The notes under the pieces were generated by a model. The model was not told the DNA's origin, did not search any database, and was given only the letters and a program-made list of their open reading frames with translations. Positions 1-13,500 of a stretch of 64,000 bases of DNA are shown here, piece after piece. The stretch's first letter is position 1. Every line of letters begins with the position of its first letter. Both the position numbers and the translations under genes were made by a program. Source of the DNA: Symbiodinium natans (lineage: Eukaryota > Sar > Dinophyceae > Suessiales > Symbiodiniaceae). The DNA is taken from NCBI GenBank assembly GCA_905221605.1, contig CAJNDS010002395.1:161001-225000 (forward strand), given 5' to 3'.

Positions 1-1276
1 CAATATAGTCCAAGTGGCTAGATACCGACGGAACCTTCTCAACAACACTGCTACCAGACAACGCTTCGGTGACATCTGTTGGAATAGACGCCAAAGGTGG
101 ACTTCCAGTGCGAGGTTGCATGTTGCAAGGCTTGCGGCTCAAAAGATGCACTGAACGAGGGCTCAGAAAAATGCGATTTGGGGGGAATTCTTGGTGGCGA
201 GTGATGTTTCTGCATTCAGGGTAAAGCGGGTAAAGGTTCTGAGGCCAGTCTTCGGGCCCGAGCCATTGGTGACCGATAAAGTTCCATGTTGTTGAATCAG
301 GCATAAGACCGTCTGCTCTGCCAACACCACACCACCTTCATTGGCTCCTGTCACATCCCGTCGCCGCTCATATGGGGGCTTACGAGAATCAGGGACCCGT
401 GATAGGACAAACCCCCCCAAATAGTAGGATGCCCTTCTGCAAGGCGGAAACCTCCAAATGAACGAAGCCCTAAACCCTAAACCCTAAACGCTAACCCGTT
501 CAAGCTTCACGGCTGCTGTCCCGGGAGCCGGTTCTGCCGACTCGATGGACGTAGTCGTCACCGTTCCTCCGGTTTCTGCGAACTTTTCAGGACCCCGAGG
601 ACTGGCCCATGAGTGTGTGAGCTCTGGCTCGGAGGGCCTTGCACAAACCCCTGGAAAAAGACCTCCTAAGTACGATCCTATTGGACCCAGTAAGGGGCAA
701 CATGAAATATCAGAACACCTCCCTGCGATTGCAACTTCCATCCCGCCAAACTGGACCATGAGTCCTCAAGGGCACCCCACGAAATCTTGGAATAAGGCAG
801 CCGGTTCATATGCTGTGCGCAAAGTGCGTACCCACGCTTTGAGATCTCCCTTCCTGTGCAGGCAACAAGTCTTCAATCCCGGCCGCGATTTGCCAAGACT
901 AAGTCCCTCATGAGCAACTCTCATAGACGTGCAGACACACACACTCCACATAAACACTTGTACTTGTGTACTTCTAACGAAAGACAATTCTGGACACGAG
1001 AGCAGGATCTGCGAGAGGTTCAAAGCTGGGTGAAACGATGAGTTTCGGACATCGTAATTTGGTTTCACGTCGTCCCAAACCAGCTTCGCCAGCTTTCAAA
1101 GCTGCTGCACTTTGCAAGGCAGATCCCCAAACTCAAACCATCTCAAGCTCTGTTTCACTAGATTGCTTGGCCCTTGAAGACCCTCTTGAAGAATCGTCGC
1201 CTGAAACATGCAGGCCTGAAAAAGCATACTACAGATACATATACAGATATATGTGTATATGTATGTGTATAAATAA

Positions 1277-1314
<38 letters not shown>

Positions 1315-1493
1315 GTATATGTGTGTGTGACTCATGAATGTACAAGCTGTATATTACACACATAATATAACTATATATAAATATATAAATATATAAATAT
1401 ATAAATATATAAATATATAAATATATAAATATAAATAAATATATATATATATATATATATATCATAGATAAGCATGTTCCCATTACTGATCGC
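1..1493. other. no exon recognised; intron or 3' part of the helicase locus
   Basis: I see no conserved frame here. The segment holds a CCCTAAACCCTAAA stretch near 470-487 and TA/TGTA microsatellites from about 1230 to 1465. It should be intron sequence of the helicase, since the motif VI exon must lie further left. Confidence 0.5.
1230..1465. repeat. TA-rich microsatellite cluster
   Basis: Runs of (TA)n, (ATATAA)n and TGTATA units over about 235 bp. The small open frames made of Ile/Tyr here are repeat artefacts. Confidence 0.95.
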
Positions 1494-1581
1494 CCAGCTG
1501 CATTGGCAGGTCGTAGTTGATCACGTGGTCGATGCCCGGCAGGTCCAGACCCCGGGCTGCGACGTCGGTGGCGACCAGGAC
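1494..1581 (-). CDS. helicase exon 24 (motif V)
   Basis: Acceptor GTCACAG, reading [13 protein letters not shown] and then [27 protein letters not shown] is motif V. The 3' end is uncertain: a GC donor after one base of the next codon (end 1494) keeps the spacing to the expected DYVHRIGR, while a GT donor would end it at 1487. The motif VI exon was searched for at 1-1480 and not found. Confidence 0.93.
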
Positions 1582-4500
1582 CTGTGACAGGAAGCCCTGG
1601 TGTTCATAGGGTTTGGGGTTTAAAGTTTAAAGTGTATAGGGTTTAGGGACCTTTGCATAGTTTAGGGGGATGTTGACTGCTTGCCTGTGTCCGGTGCTGC
1701 TCTTTTGTTCCTGTGTGTGTGTGTGTGTGTTGTTAGCAGGCCCGCTTGGAGGTGCATTCCTCGATCGGCGCGATGCCTGCCCCCCACACTAAGCCCCACG
1801 TCCAAAGACCTCCCCATATCAAGCGGCATCGAGGCGACATTTTTTTTACAAATCTACTTTCGGGGGGGTGTAGGAGCCCCAAAAACCCCAAAGTTCCCCC
1901 AAGAAGTATCCCTAAACCCTGCTGTATGATATCCTCGTAGGACGACTTAGCATGACTCATGTCCTTGGGCTGCCACATGGGCGCGGCCAGTGCGCAGGGC
2001 GTTGAGCGAGCGATCGCGCTGGGACTGGTTGACGCCTGGCAGGGAATGCATCATCTAGCTGCTGCGACTTGTGACGTCTAGGCTCCCATGCACAAGGACG
2101 CTCAGCAATGAGACTTGTTCCGAATCGACTTTGCGCGTGCAATTCGGGCCTCGCTACACCCTTAGAACCTCCAGGGCCGCAAGCCCTCAAATCAATTCGT
2201 GGCTCAGCTGGCCGTTACACTGTAGCGGGCGGAGCTCCCAAAAAACCCTCGAAGCAAAAGCCCCAGAACAAGCATCCAGACACACACCGACACACTCGCA
2301 ACTTGCTACGCTTGTCAGTTGGAATTGTTGGAATTGCCTTTTTTGCTGGGAAGAATCAGGTCCAGGCCTCCGTGCATGCTGGTGCAGCGGATGCGCTCGT
2401 CCTGCAAGCGATAGCATATGTCGTCCACCTGCGATGCGGATCGATGCGGGCATGCGGGCTTAAGAACGGCATTAGCTCCTGGCCCCCCCCCCTGCATCTC
2501 CTTCCTTTTCCTCTCTGGGATCTAAGGGTTTAGCTGAACATCCTAGGCTTCACATTCCTAGTAGAGCACGCTAAACATGGAAAGAAGTCTTGTCACAAGG
2601 GCAATCTTGATATGTTGCGAGAGTTGACACCTCCTAACGACGCAAGCCTGACCCGCCGCGATGGCACGGGAAGCTTAGGGGCAGCAAGCACAGAAGAATG
2701 CCCGTGCGCTCATCAGGCTGAAATTCCGGTCTTATGTTGCAAGCCCCACTTCGCAAGCCTCTCTCTTCGAGTTGGCGAAGACGATAGTCTTGGCGGGCCC
2801 TCCATCTGCCGACTTCACCTGGCAATGATGATTCGCGCTTGTGAAGTTATTACCACTCTAGGATCCAATCAGCTTGGCGAGCCCTGACTTCAATCAAATG
2901 CCTTGGGTCCGGGACTCCTTAGTCGGCGCTAGGGAGCTTCATCTTGCCGACGGCTTAGGACGCGCTTGGGGACCGTGAACTGTGTGCATTCGAGGGTGAG
3001 CAGTGTCCACAGTTCACGATGTAGTCTTACCACAAAGGTGTGAGGGCGCTGAGTTACTTGGCTTTCACCATGCACAGCAGGGCGACGTGACTTTTCCGCG
3101 CTGCCATTAACCCTGAACGGGTTTTAACTGCGAACACGACTGGCAAAGACACCACCCTAAAAATAAGACCCTAGCTGGTTTCCTTGGTTCGCTCTTTGGA
3201 CCCTCCAAAAGATCTTACGGACGATCCTCGAAGAATACAAAATCTCCCAAGAACCTCCATGGCCCGCCAAAGCGAGCAGGTTTATGATGAGGGTTGTTAG
3301 TGATCTGGACAATCGGTTAGTTCGTTTCGTGCGGCATCCCAACTGTAAGAAGGCAGATTCCACCTGGAATTGGCCCTGATCCCAAAAACAATCTACCCCC
3401 CCCCCCCCCTTAAGGGCCTTAACCCTAAACCCCTATAAACCCCCAAGCCCTGATCCCCCTCCCCTTGAACTCAAGAGAGCCTCCGTCAAGGACTCCATAA
3501 GTTGCTCGAACTTGTCGCCTTCGGATTCGGTGATTCTTGGTGCTTCAACTCTCGGCTTCTGGGAGTCGTGAGGAGATGATTCGGAGCGGTGCTTCTTTCG
3601 GTTTTGGAGCCGAGGAAGTCCTTTTAGGGAAAGGCATCTCTTGGGCAGCAATGAGCTGCCGCGCATATCTTGATCAGAAGGGGCTGGTGGAAGGAGGGCC
3701 GCATCAGTCAGGGCCCTTTTGCCAGGCGTCAGTTTTGGGGGTGCCAAGGGTGCGCATTGGTTGGTGCGTAATACATAGTTAGGGGATAGGATTAGGGGGA
3801 GCCTTGGGGGGATAGACCCTCTGAATCAGATCCCTGTTTAAGAGAACCCTCTCCAAGAAGGGTTCCCTTTTAAGGGCCCCCCCTTCTCCTACCTAGTAAT
3901 GCTCGAATTTAGAATCTGCTGATCTCGGCAAAGTGTTTGGCGCTTTTGGGTGCAGAGCAGGGGTATTCCTTCAATTTTCATATCAGGAGCCGAGGATACA
4001 AGAAAAAACAAAGGCTTAAACCCGAATCAGCTCCCCCGCATCGTGGGAACGGGACAGGGTCCAAGTTGTTGCACGGAGTGGCCCCAGCCGACGTTCTCGA
4101 AGCGCTGCTCGACGTTTGCGGCGGTGGCTCCGACCCGGCCTCACAGTGTGTCCGGTGCACACAGTCTATGAAGAGCTTAGTGTTCGAAGCTCGTGGTGGC
4201 AGAGGTCCGCAGACGTGCCACATGGCAGAGATGCTTGGCCTTTGCAAAGGTTGTCTGCGGCTCCAAGCCCGCTTGAAATCGACAGGTGAATCGATTTTCT
4301 GTTCAACTACCGCCAAATCACCGAACCCGCGCCTACGGAGATAGAGTAGTAATTCGGGTCGAGGAAGTCCATAGCCAACTCCTGCCCATGCGGGCGGCTC
4401 AGGCGCTCGCTCTCTTTTTTAATACTAATATTCTTGTTCTATCATTTTGTCATTCGGTCATGTTGCAATTAATACCTTATGTTGCTTAGGGGGGGTGGGG

Positions 4501-7500
4501 GTCTGAAGTTGGGAGGGTTCCAGAAGCTCATCAGCTGCACGGGAGCCTCTTTGAGGATGGACCTTAGAGCCTTAGAGGGTGACTAGGTGTCGCAGTCTCA
4601 AGTTGTTGGGGAACGCGACGGAGCCCCCCAACTCTTTCGACCAGAAGTCTCCTGAGGAGCACCACCGCATAGTCACTAAGTTGTTAAGCTGAGAACGAAG
4701 CCGGGGGCTCCTGGATCTCTCGCGGGAAGGTGGCCGAGAACATCCTCGGTTTTCGGCGTTCAACTTCAGTTGCGAATGCCAAGGCTCTTTGGGGCTCTTA
4801 CGTCCTGAGCCGTGTCACGTTGGTCGTCCGCAGTTCGCAGCTCCCCAGTTCAGATACTGTCGGGCAATGGAAATGCCATCAGCTTGATCGAACGCTCATG
4901 TTGTTGCTGGGCTCCGCAAGAAGGCCCCCCTCTGCAAACTCCTCAACCCTCAGATCCTAAACCCTCACAAGCAACATGCACCCAGAAACCCCCAAAAAAC
5001 TAGAAGAGGGATGGCCCGAAAGCATCGATTTGCCGTGCGTTCGTTGACTCCATGCACTTGACTCTTTGTAATCGAACTGTATGCACTTGGAGAAATGTAT
5101 GCCCTTACATGGTTGCATAGTCACTTGTACACTGCACTTGTATGCACTGGAACTGCATGGCATTCAAGTGTGTGGAGTTGAATGCCATGCACTTGTGGTC
5201 AACTCTGTAGACTTTTCATCGGCGTTGAAGACAACGCCGAGCTCCAGCGGCCGGTCGCGGCACGCACCTGCGCCGGTGCAAGGAAAGAAGCAAAAACCAC
5301 ACAAGCACAAAAACAGACAAAAGAGGTGGAGTCTAAGTAAGGGCCGTGCATGTTGGTCGCCATGGAATACCTGCGCGCAGAAAACAGCTTTACTTGCAAG
5401 TCGGTCGACAAAGGTGCCAATCGTCCCGGGCGGTCCTAGCTGCATTTTCACACGCGCGTGCGTCGCAGTGTCCATACTAAACATAGCCCGGACGGCGTCC
5501 ATGCGGTTCTGCAGCCGCGCTTTCGGGCCCTGCCTCCGCTGTGACGTCAAAACTCGCCCTGCCCCGCGGGCTGCGTCCCCACACTTTCGCAAATCCACAA
5601 TACAATGCAACTTGCCCCAGCCAGCGCCCGCAACTGCTTGACGGTCTTCTCCGCCAGCTCCCCGCGTAGCCAAGCCACGCCATGAGCGGCAAAACCTTCT
5701 CGCAGGCCCTGCAGCTCTGGCTGCAGCGCAGCGCCAGCTTCATCCTGTTCGAAGGTCGACAAGAAAAGCCTGAAGCTGCCCTAGTCAAGAGACACTGTCG
5801 CACGCGCCGCTTGAAGCCAGCTCCAAGCAACGAAAATCATGACCCCTGACCTGCCTAGAAATACACAGGATATGACACACTAACCTTGCAGAACAGGATG
5901 TACGGGACAAAAAGAGAGGCTTTCCCCACAACGCCTCCTGCTCGGAAATGCGCTGCGACAGAGCGTGCAGAAGCTCCTCTCTGTTTCGCGTGCTCGCGCC
6001 AGAGCCCTGTCCTGCGCCCGCAGCGCCAGCAAGCTCACGCAACTGCGCGACCGTCTTGTTCGCAAGCTCCTGGCGCAGCCAAGCTGCACCTCTAGCACGG
6101 AAACCACGCCGCAGCGCCTGCATAGCATCCCCGCCGGTGTACGACATGCCTGGAACTACAATACAGCGCACCGTCCAAGCTGGCGCCACGGTTTCACTCA
6201 ATAGCGCCTCTCGGGCCAAAGCTAGCACGCACGCTTGTAAAGCAACGCATCATGAGGTGGTCAACACAGCAACATGTCAAAGCATGAATTCAGTTCTACG
6301 CACGCGGCACACGCAGACAGTGCAGGATGCCTTCTCGTGTTTCTTGATGTTGTAACACCACCTACACGCAGCAACAGTGCAAACAACAGACATGCAGCAC
6401 CCGAACGCTAGCACAGACACACAGTGCGGGACGCCTTCTCCCCTTCATTGATGTCGTCGCGCCCCAGGACATCCAGATCGGACATCGCCCAAACATGTTA
6501 CATTTGATCACTTCCCACAGAGAGACGAGTCTAAGCGCAGGACTGGTTGCCTCCCTCCAATCGACATCACTGTTTTCCCGGTCCACTGTATGTTCCGTGC
6601 CCATGTTATTTGCGACGTTTTCGAAGCCCAAGAGGTCCGCACGTCCGGAATTCCGCTTCCATGCTATTTGCGAGGTCTTCAAGCATGTCCGGAATTCCGC
6701 TTCCATGCTATGCTATTTGCGGTGTTTTCAAGCGCCCAGTTGTCCGTTACCATGCTATTTGCGGTGTTTTCAAGCACCACATGTCCGTTACCATGCTCTT
6801 TGCGGTGTTTTCGAGCGCCCAGATGTCCGTTACCATGCTATTTGCGAGGTTTTCAAGCATGTCCGGAATTCCGCTTCCATGCTATTTGCGAGGTTTTCGC
6901 ATGTCCGGAATTCCGCTTCCATGCTATTTGCGGTGTTTTCAAGCGCCCAGTTGTCCGTTACCATGCTATTTGCGGTGTTTTCAAGCGCCATATGTCCGTT
7001 ACCATGCTCTTTGCGGTGTTTTCGAGCGCCCAGATGTCCGTTACCATGCTATTTGCGGTGTCTTCATGCGCCCAGATGTCCGTTACCATGCTATTTGCGG
7101 TGTTTTCATGCGCCCAGATGTCCGTTACCATGCTATTTGCGGTGTTTTCAGACGCCCAGCGTGTCCGCGGCGTACTACGTCTGTACTACAAACAGTCGAC
7201 AAGCATGTCCGGAATTCTGCTTCCATGCTATTTGCGAGGTTTTCGCATGTCCGGAATTCCGCTTCCATGCTATTTGCGGTGTTTTCAAGCGCCCAGTTGT
7301 CCGTTACCATGCTATTTGCGGTGTTTTCAAGCGCCATATGTCCGTTACCATACTCTTTGCGGTGTTTTCGAGCGCCCAGATGTCCGTTACCATGCTATTT
7401 GCGGTGTTTTCATGCGCCCAGATGTCCGTTACCATGCTATTTGCGGTGTTTTCATGCGCCCAGATGTCCGTTACCATGCTATTTGCGGTGTTTTCAGACA

Positions 7501-10500
7501 CCCAGCGTGTCCGCGGCGTACTACATCTGTACTACAAACAGTCGACTTTCCAGCCACGGCAGCTCCGCGTGTCCGCGGCGTACTACGTTTGTACTACAAA
7601 ATGTCAACTATCCAGCCACGGGGAAGCTCCGGGGGCGTCCGTGGCGTACTACATTTGTACTACAAAAGTCGACTTTCCAGACACGGGGAAGCTCCGGGCG
7701 TCCCCGGCGTACTCCATTTGTACTACAAAAGTCGACTTTCCAGCCACGGAAGCTCCGCGTGTCCGCGGCGTACTACGTTTGTACTACAAAAATCGACTTT
7801 CCAGCCACGGAAGCTCCGGGTGTCCGCGGCGTACTACGTTTGTACTACAAAAAGTCGACTTTGCAGCCACGGAAGTCCCCGGCGTACTATGTCTGTACTA
7901 CAAGAGTCGAAAAACAAAAAACGCAAAAACACGACGGTTTTGGCACCGCGACCACGCGAAAACCCGCAGAGGGGTTACGTTTGTATGTCAGGAAACGCAA
8001 AAACACGACGGTTTTGGCACCGCGCCAACGCCGACACCCGCAGAGGGGTTACGTTTGTATGTCAAAAAACGCAAAAACACGATGGTTTTGGCACCGCGCC
8101 AACGCGGAAACCCGCAGAGGGTTGACGCGCGCACGAAAAAAATGCAAAAAACGATGGTTTTAGCACCGCGACCCGGCGATTAGCCGCAGAGGGTTGTCCG
8201 CGCACCGACAAAAACGCAAAAAAACGACGGTTTTAGCACCGCGACCACGCCGAAACCCGCAGAGGGTTGTCCGCGCACCGACAAAAACGCAAAAAAACGA
8301 CGGTTTTAGCGCCGCGACCATGCCGAAACCCGCAGAGGGTTGTCCGCGGACACAAAGAAACGTAAAAAAACGACGGTTTTAGCGCCGCGACCACGCCGAA
8401 ACCCGCAGAGGGTTGTCCGCGGACACAAAGAAACGTAAAAAAACGACGGTTTTAGCACCGCGACCACGCCGAAACCCGCAGAGGGTTGCAATCCCGATTG
8501 GCGATGTCAACCCAGCCCGCCGCCTTAGAAAGAGTAATTTTAATTTAGAAATCTAGGACTGGGTACGAAGGTCTAGTAAATTCTACGTAAATCTTGAAGT
8601 TTGTATTCACTTGTATACTAAACTCTATGCAATTCACTCTATGCACTCTTCACTCTATGCACTTCACTCTATGCACTTCACTCTATGCACTTCACTCTAT
8701 GCACTTCACTCTATGCACTTCACTCTATGCACTTCACTCTATGCACTTCACTCTATGCACTTCACTCTATGCACTTCAGTCTATGTTGTTGTGTCAGGGG
8801 GCTCCGCACGGAAGAACCCTTCGCGATGCTTTCGGGAAAACTCAACGCCGCCAAACCTCCCCTGCCCTCCTCGCGGCTTCCCCCTTCCCCTTCCCAGCCG
8901 CTTCCTCCGAGGCGCATGGTCTGGCGACCCCGACCTGCTCCGGGCATCCCATGGTTCTCGATGATCTCCCGGATCTGGGGCTCGAAGCCTTGGCTCCAAA
9001 GGCTGCAAAGAGAAAACAGGAGCTGCTCTTCAGGCTGTGCGATTTCGGCTTGAAGATCTACTGGTTTCAGCGCTTGCCTGCCCCTGAATTCGTCCAGAAC
9101 ATGTTCCTCTACCCGATCTTACCCAGGACCCGCAGCAAGAGTTGCTTCCAGTGCTTCCGAGAGCAAGGCAAACCCTTGTTCTCCTTTGGAATGTTCATCG
9201 CCCAAACCAAACTCATGTAAAATCCTGCAACTCAACATCTCAAAGCCGGAGCAACAAGGAGGTCTGCCCAAAACGCAGCAAGACTTGAGCAAACCCCGGA
9301 GTCCCTTGTGCCCAACAATCGCAGAGGCATAGCTCTGTCAGAACAGCCTCGAGTAGGCGGCATGTTTCTTGTCCTTTGGCGTTTACGCGCTTGCATGGTT
9401 GCGCGCTTGCGTGGCTACGTGCTCGCGCGTGGGCGTGCATGAGCATGGGCGAGCGCGCAGGCGCGGGAGCGGGCGCGCGAGTGCCGATCTGAGGCAGGCT
9501 AGCGACCCATGTCCAGCATGCGGTCGGCCTCATCCAGGGCCAAGAACTTGACTTCCTGGCGGGCGTTTGGCTTCTCGCTGCTTGGAGAGCTCTTGGGGGC
9601 TTTCGGGTTCTGAGGCTCCGGAACTCGGAATGGCCCTAAGGTTGACAAGGGTGGACCAGCTCGGTGCTTCTTAGGGCTTATAGGCTTCACAGATAACTTC
9701 CGTCCTCACCACCTCTTTTCCCCGATCGCCATGGTCCCCAGGCGCCAAACCCCAGAGCTTAACTCTCATTGTCCGACACAAAAAAGGGGGGCTACAAACA
9801 AAGGAGAGCCCTTCCTCCGATCTTCAAAGCGTCACGCCTTTATGCGACAGACAGACTCACACCAAGGTCCCTTTCGGTTGAAGGGTGGGATGTGAGAGCT
9901 TTGGACCAGTGGCCTCCATGGAGATCACCCCGCGCTGGAGAAAATCCTGCACCACTTTTGTTTGTTTGGGGGTCTTGCGTCTTTCTGTTGAGGTTTTTTT
10001 GCTTTGGGGTCTTTGATGCTGTTCAAGGCTTGACGTCCTTTCGAAGGTAGAAGATGCAAGCCTTAACCCTCGAGCTTGCAAGAGGACAGCTGATACCTGG
10101 AAGGACCATCTAAAAGCCTGCTCCAATCATTAAGAGCTCACCTCCCTCCCCCTCATAAAACTGAAGCTGGTCCCACTTGCCCGATAAGTTCGGGCTGCTT
10201 AAGGTTTACCCATCTAAGCTCCAACTGGCCTGGTTGATGCAATGTGAACACTCAAGTTCTTGGCTTCTTCGGGCCTTGTTCGTAAATTGAGGGTCCAGAG
10301 GTCTTCAAGTCATGACCAGATGGTGGCCGCACCCAATCATATCCGTCACTCCACTTCCCAACTCAGAGCTCAGTGTCTTGGGGGTTCAACATCTCCTCAC
10401 CATCATACTGCTGAATAGGGTGGCACGGAAAACTGGTCCTCCAAGCGCCCGGGGGTGCCTCGAAGCTTTCAAGGTGTTTCAGGGAGAAAAGACCGCCGAG

Positions 10501-13500
10501 GTGGCTTTGTCGGCTGCCAGGTTCCTCATCTTCTTGGTGAGTAACCATATGATCAGGGCACCCTTCAGGGAGTTGGCTGCTATCTAGCAACCCAAGGAAC
10601 CTAGAACCAGAAAACCGGGCAAAAAGGTACCACTGGGCTACCAAGTTTTGAAGCCTTCGGGTGTTCCTAAAGAGGGCTCTTGGGCTTTTCCGGTGATCTT
10701 TATTGAGGCAGCCCGAAGCCCTGAACTCCCCCCCCCCAACTACCGCAACTCAGGCCTGGGCCGCTCCTTTGTAGACCCTGAACTTCACGGGCACTTGAAG
10801 GCCCCCCCTCCACCCCCCCAAAAGGCCTCTTACAATTTTTTAGGGTTTCGGGTTTAAAACAGGACGTGGGGGTTTAGACGAACATCGGGGTGTTTTGCGC
10901 CTGCTAGGGTCGGACTCCAATCCCCGACACGACCATGACATGACATGACATGACTGCTTTACGCATGCCGCGACATTTTCCTCATTGTGCTGACCTTCGT
11001 ACCCTGGACATTTGCTCATGTACGATTTCCAGGCATTAGAATTAGAACATTGGAAGCAGCAGGGCAAGCAGAGTCAGATCCTGAACACCTTCGGGATAGG
11101 CCGAAGGACCCCGGAACTTCTTCGAAATGATACCATGCCTCCACTATTGCTGCCGGGCTGCACACGACGATCTCCACACCTCGAAGAACGAATTTAAAGG
11201 TTTAGGCAAGCACTTCCCGTGTTTGCAGTTCACGTAGAGATTTTTCGACTCCTTACATCTGGTCGTGTCTTGTTGCTTGTTAACCTCCGAAGCTGGGACT
11301 CGGTTCCCTCTTTCCAGAACTCAGAAACCTGCTTGACAAGTCGCTAACAGGTCCCTAAATAAACCCCAAACTCCAACCCGATGTCTTCAATCCTGCTCAA
11401 ACACCAATCGAGACCTACACCACCTTCGTGCGTGAAAGGACTACGTAATAAGCCTGTCAAAAACACTCCCCCCTGACAAGAAAGCCCGCCCCGCCCAACG
11501 CCGAACCCTGCGGCCTCCCGCGATGGTCCGCAGCTGTGGGATGGCATCGGCCCCTGCCAGATTTCGTTTCGGGGCTCTTTGAGAGGTGGTAGCATACGAC
11601 GTGTGAGGGAAGGGGCGAAAGGGCGTGTGAGTGCAGGGATGGTGCATATCTACACATGAATCCCTCGACCACGATCGTCGAACGGAGTCCTGTCAGATGA
11701 AGTGTCTCGCTTCATTGTTGCTGTCACGCCCTCAAACCCGAGCTTCTATGCAAAAGCCGCAGGTGCTCCCCATGAAGGAGCGCTGCCTCCATAGATGGCG
11801 CAGACGCGCGCGCCCGAGCGGAAGGTAAGCCTCGAGGGTGGTCAAGGGGACTTCAATTTTACAGGGCTCAGAAGGGGCTAGTGCGTGGGAAGGACGAGGG
11901 ATGCTTGCGCAAAAAGGAAATCCCGAGGTCCAGAAAGAAGGCAAGTCTTCGTTCCAAGCTGGCACGTCCCAACGAGATCTTTGCAGGCTCCGGTCTTGCG
12001 ACTTGTGACTTGCATAACACAAGAAAGCACCGGGTGGAGGGAAGGGGGGTACCAAGGGCTTCGCCTTGGCTGTGGGGCAAACACCGCACTGTTCCCCTCA
12101 AACTCTGAACTCCCTGAACTCTGAGCCCCTAAGATCCATACTGACTCCCTGCGAAGCCCTACAAAAGGGGTTCGGAGCTGTATGCCTGCTTCAAGCTCGA
12201 GGTGCCATATATCGTGTGGGCACTTCTCGTCATGGTGGTCCCCTTCTGGGTGTGCTCGTAGTATGATCTGGAACTGCTTAAAAGCTCCCCTCATTTAGGC
12301 AACCTGTGGGTAGCCGCAATCAGGCTTGGAGATTCGGAAGTCTGAAGCTGCTATCACCCCATGAAGTATCAGATCCATGAGTAAACGAATATCAATAATA
12401 TTGCATGGCTTCCATGATTCTATGATAACCGGATTACATGATGACATGCTTGGAGCAATACATGTTTTGCATGACATGCGTACATGGCCATTTGCTGAAA
12501 CCGTTAGCATGCTTCTGATGATTCTCGGCTTCTACGGGTATGTGATTCTCTTCTGGCCTGTGATTCTATATAATATGGCCACATTCACTACTTTAAAGCC
12601 CCCCCCCCCCCCCCCAAACAAAAAAACAAAGGTCGGCCTCTCGGCTTCTACGGTGATCTGCCTCGGCTCGGGCGTGGTCATTGGTTTTATGGTGGGTGAT
12701 GAAGCCTATCTCAGCATGGCACCTGATACATGGATTAATCTCTCTCTCGCTCTCTCTGTCTCTTCTTCTTCTTTTTCTTCTGCCGGGCATGAGAGGCGCA
12801 AGCGCCCCCGCGCGCAAGGCGCTGAACGCCGGTCGCTCCCCCGATCTGCACACTTTCTCCACTTACCTCTCTCTCTCTCCCACTCTCACGCTCTCAATTG
12901 GTGCCAGTCAGTTCTGCTCACCCCCCAGCTGCCGCGCGAGTCGCTGGCAAAGCTCGCGGGTGGGCGACAACACCACGCTGGTGGGGCACACGGCGCCCTC
13001 CTGCGTAGGATAGAAGAACGGCTGCGATTTGGGGTTAGGGTTCCGTGCGCCCTCTTTGTTCATCATTCGGTAACAAGCCTACGAGGTAAAGCACGTCATT
13101 CGCGATTTACGGCTACGAAATTGGCTGACCTGCGACTATAAACTGCCGTCACTTGCTACTACACTGGAGAGGGGCTGTGCTGACTCAGCTGCGACTACAT
13201 AACAAGCAAGCACACTCATCTATGACTTTTTTGGGGGGCAGTAGGGCCTAGAGTTTAGGATGCAAGGTTGGACTTTAGCTTCTTACGATTTTTGGGTGGG
13301 CGGTAGGGATTGGGGGTTTTGGGGTTTGGCGGTTTAACGGGGCTTCCGGGGTTCAGGGTGTCTCGGGCTTAGGGTGGTTCGGGGCTTAGGGTGGTTCGGG
13401 GCTTAGGCTTGCTAGGGCTCAGGGTGCTTTAGGGCTTTAGGAGTTTGGTGTCTTATATAGGCTGTTTTTTAGGTTTGGCACTTAAGCTTTCGGTTTTTTA

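Noticed and set aside
470-490. True chromosome end at the CCCTAAACCCTAAA stretch
   Set aside because: Only about two to three telomere units, embedded in unique sequence; interstitial fragments like this occur all over the window.
1-1480. Motif VI exon (HRIGRTGR) of the helicase
   Set aside because: I looked for the coding pattern on the minus strand in this interval and found none; it presumably lies outside the window.
6495-8183. Three overlapping plus-strand open frames of 511-562 codons
   Set aside because: They exist in all three frames because the 42-bp satellite lacks stops and keeps frame. The predicted proteins are translations of one repeat, and the interval lies in a helicase intron.
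8594-9220. Plus-strand frame of 208 codons across the 14-bp array
   Set aside because: The first part is repeat translation, and the rest is antisense to helicase exon 16 on the minus strand.
12785-12850. Extra helicase exon between exons 9 and 10 ([19 protein letters not shown])
   Set aside because: GC-rich and open, but the family has only about two residues in this gap and the sequence does not resemble it.
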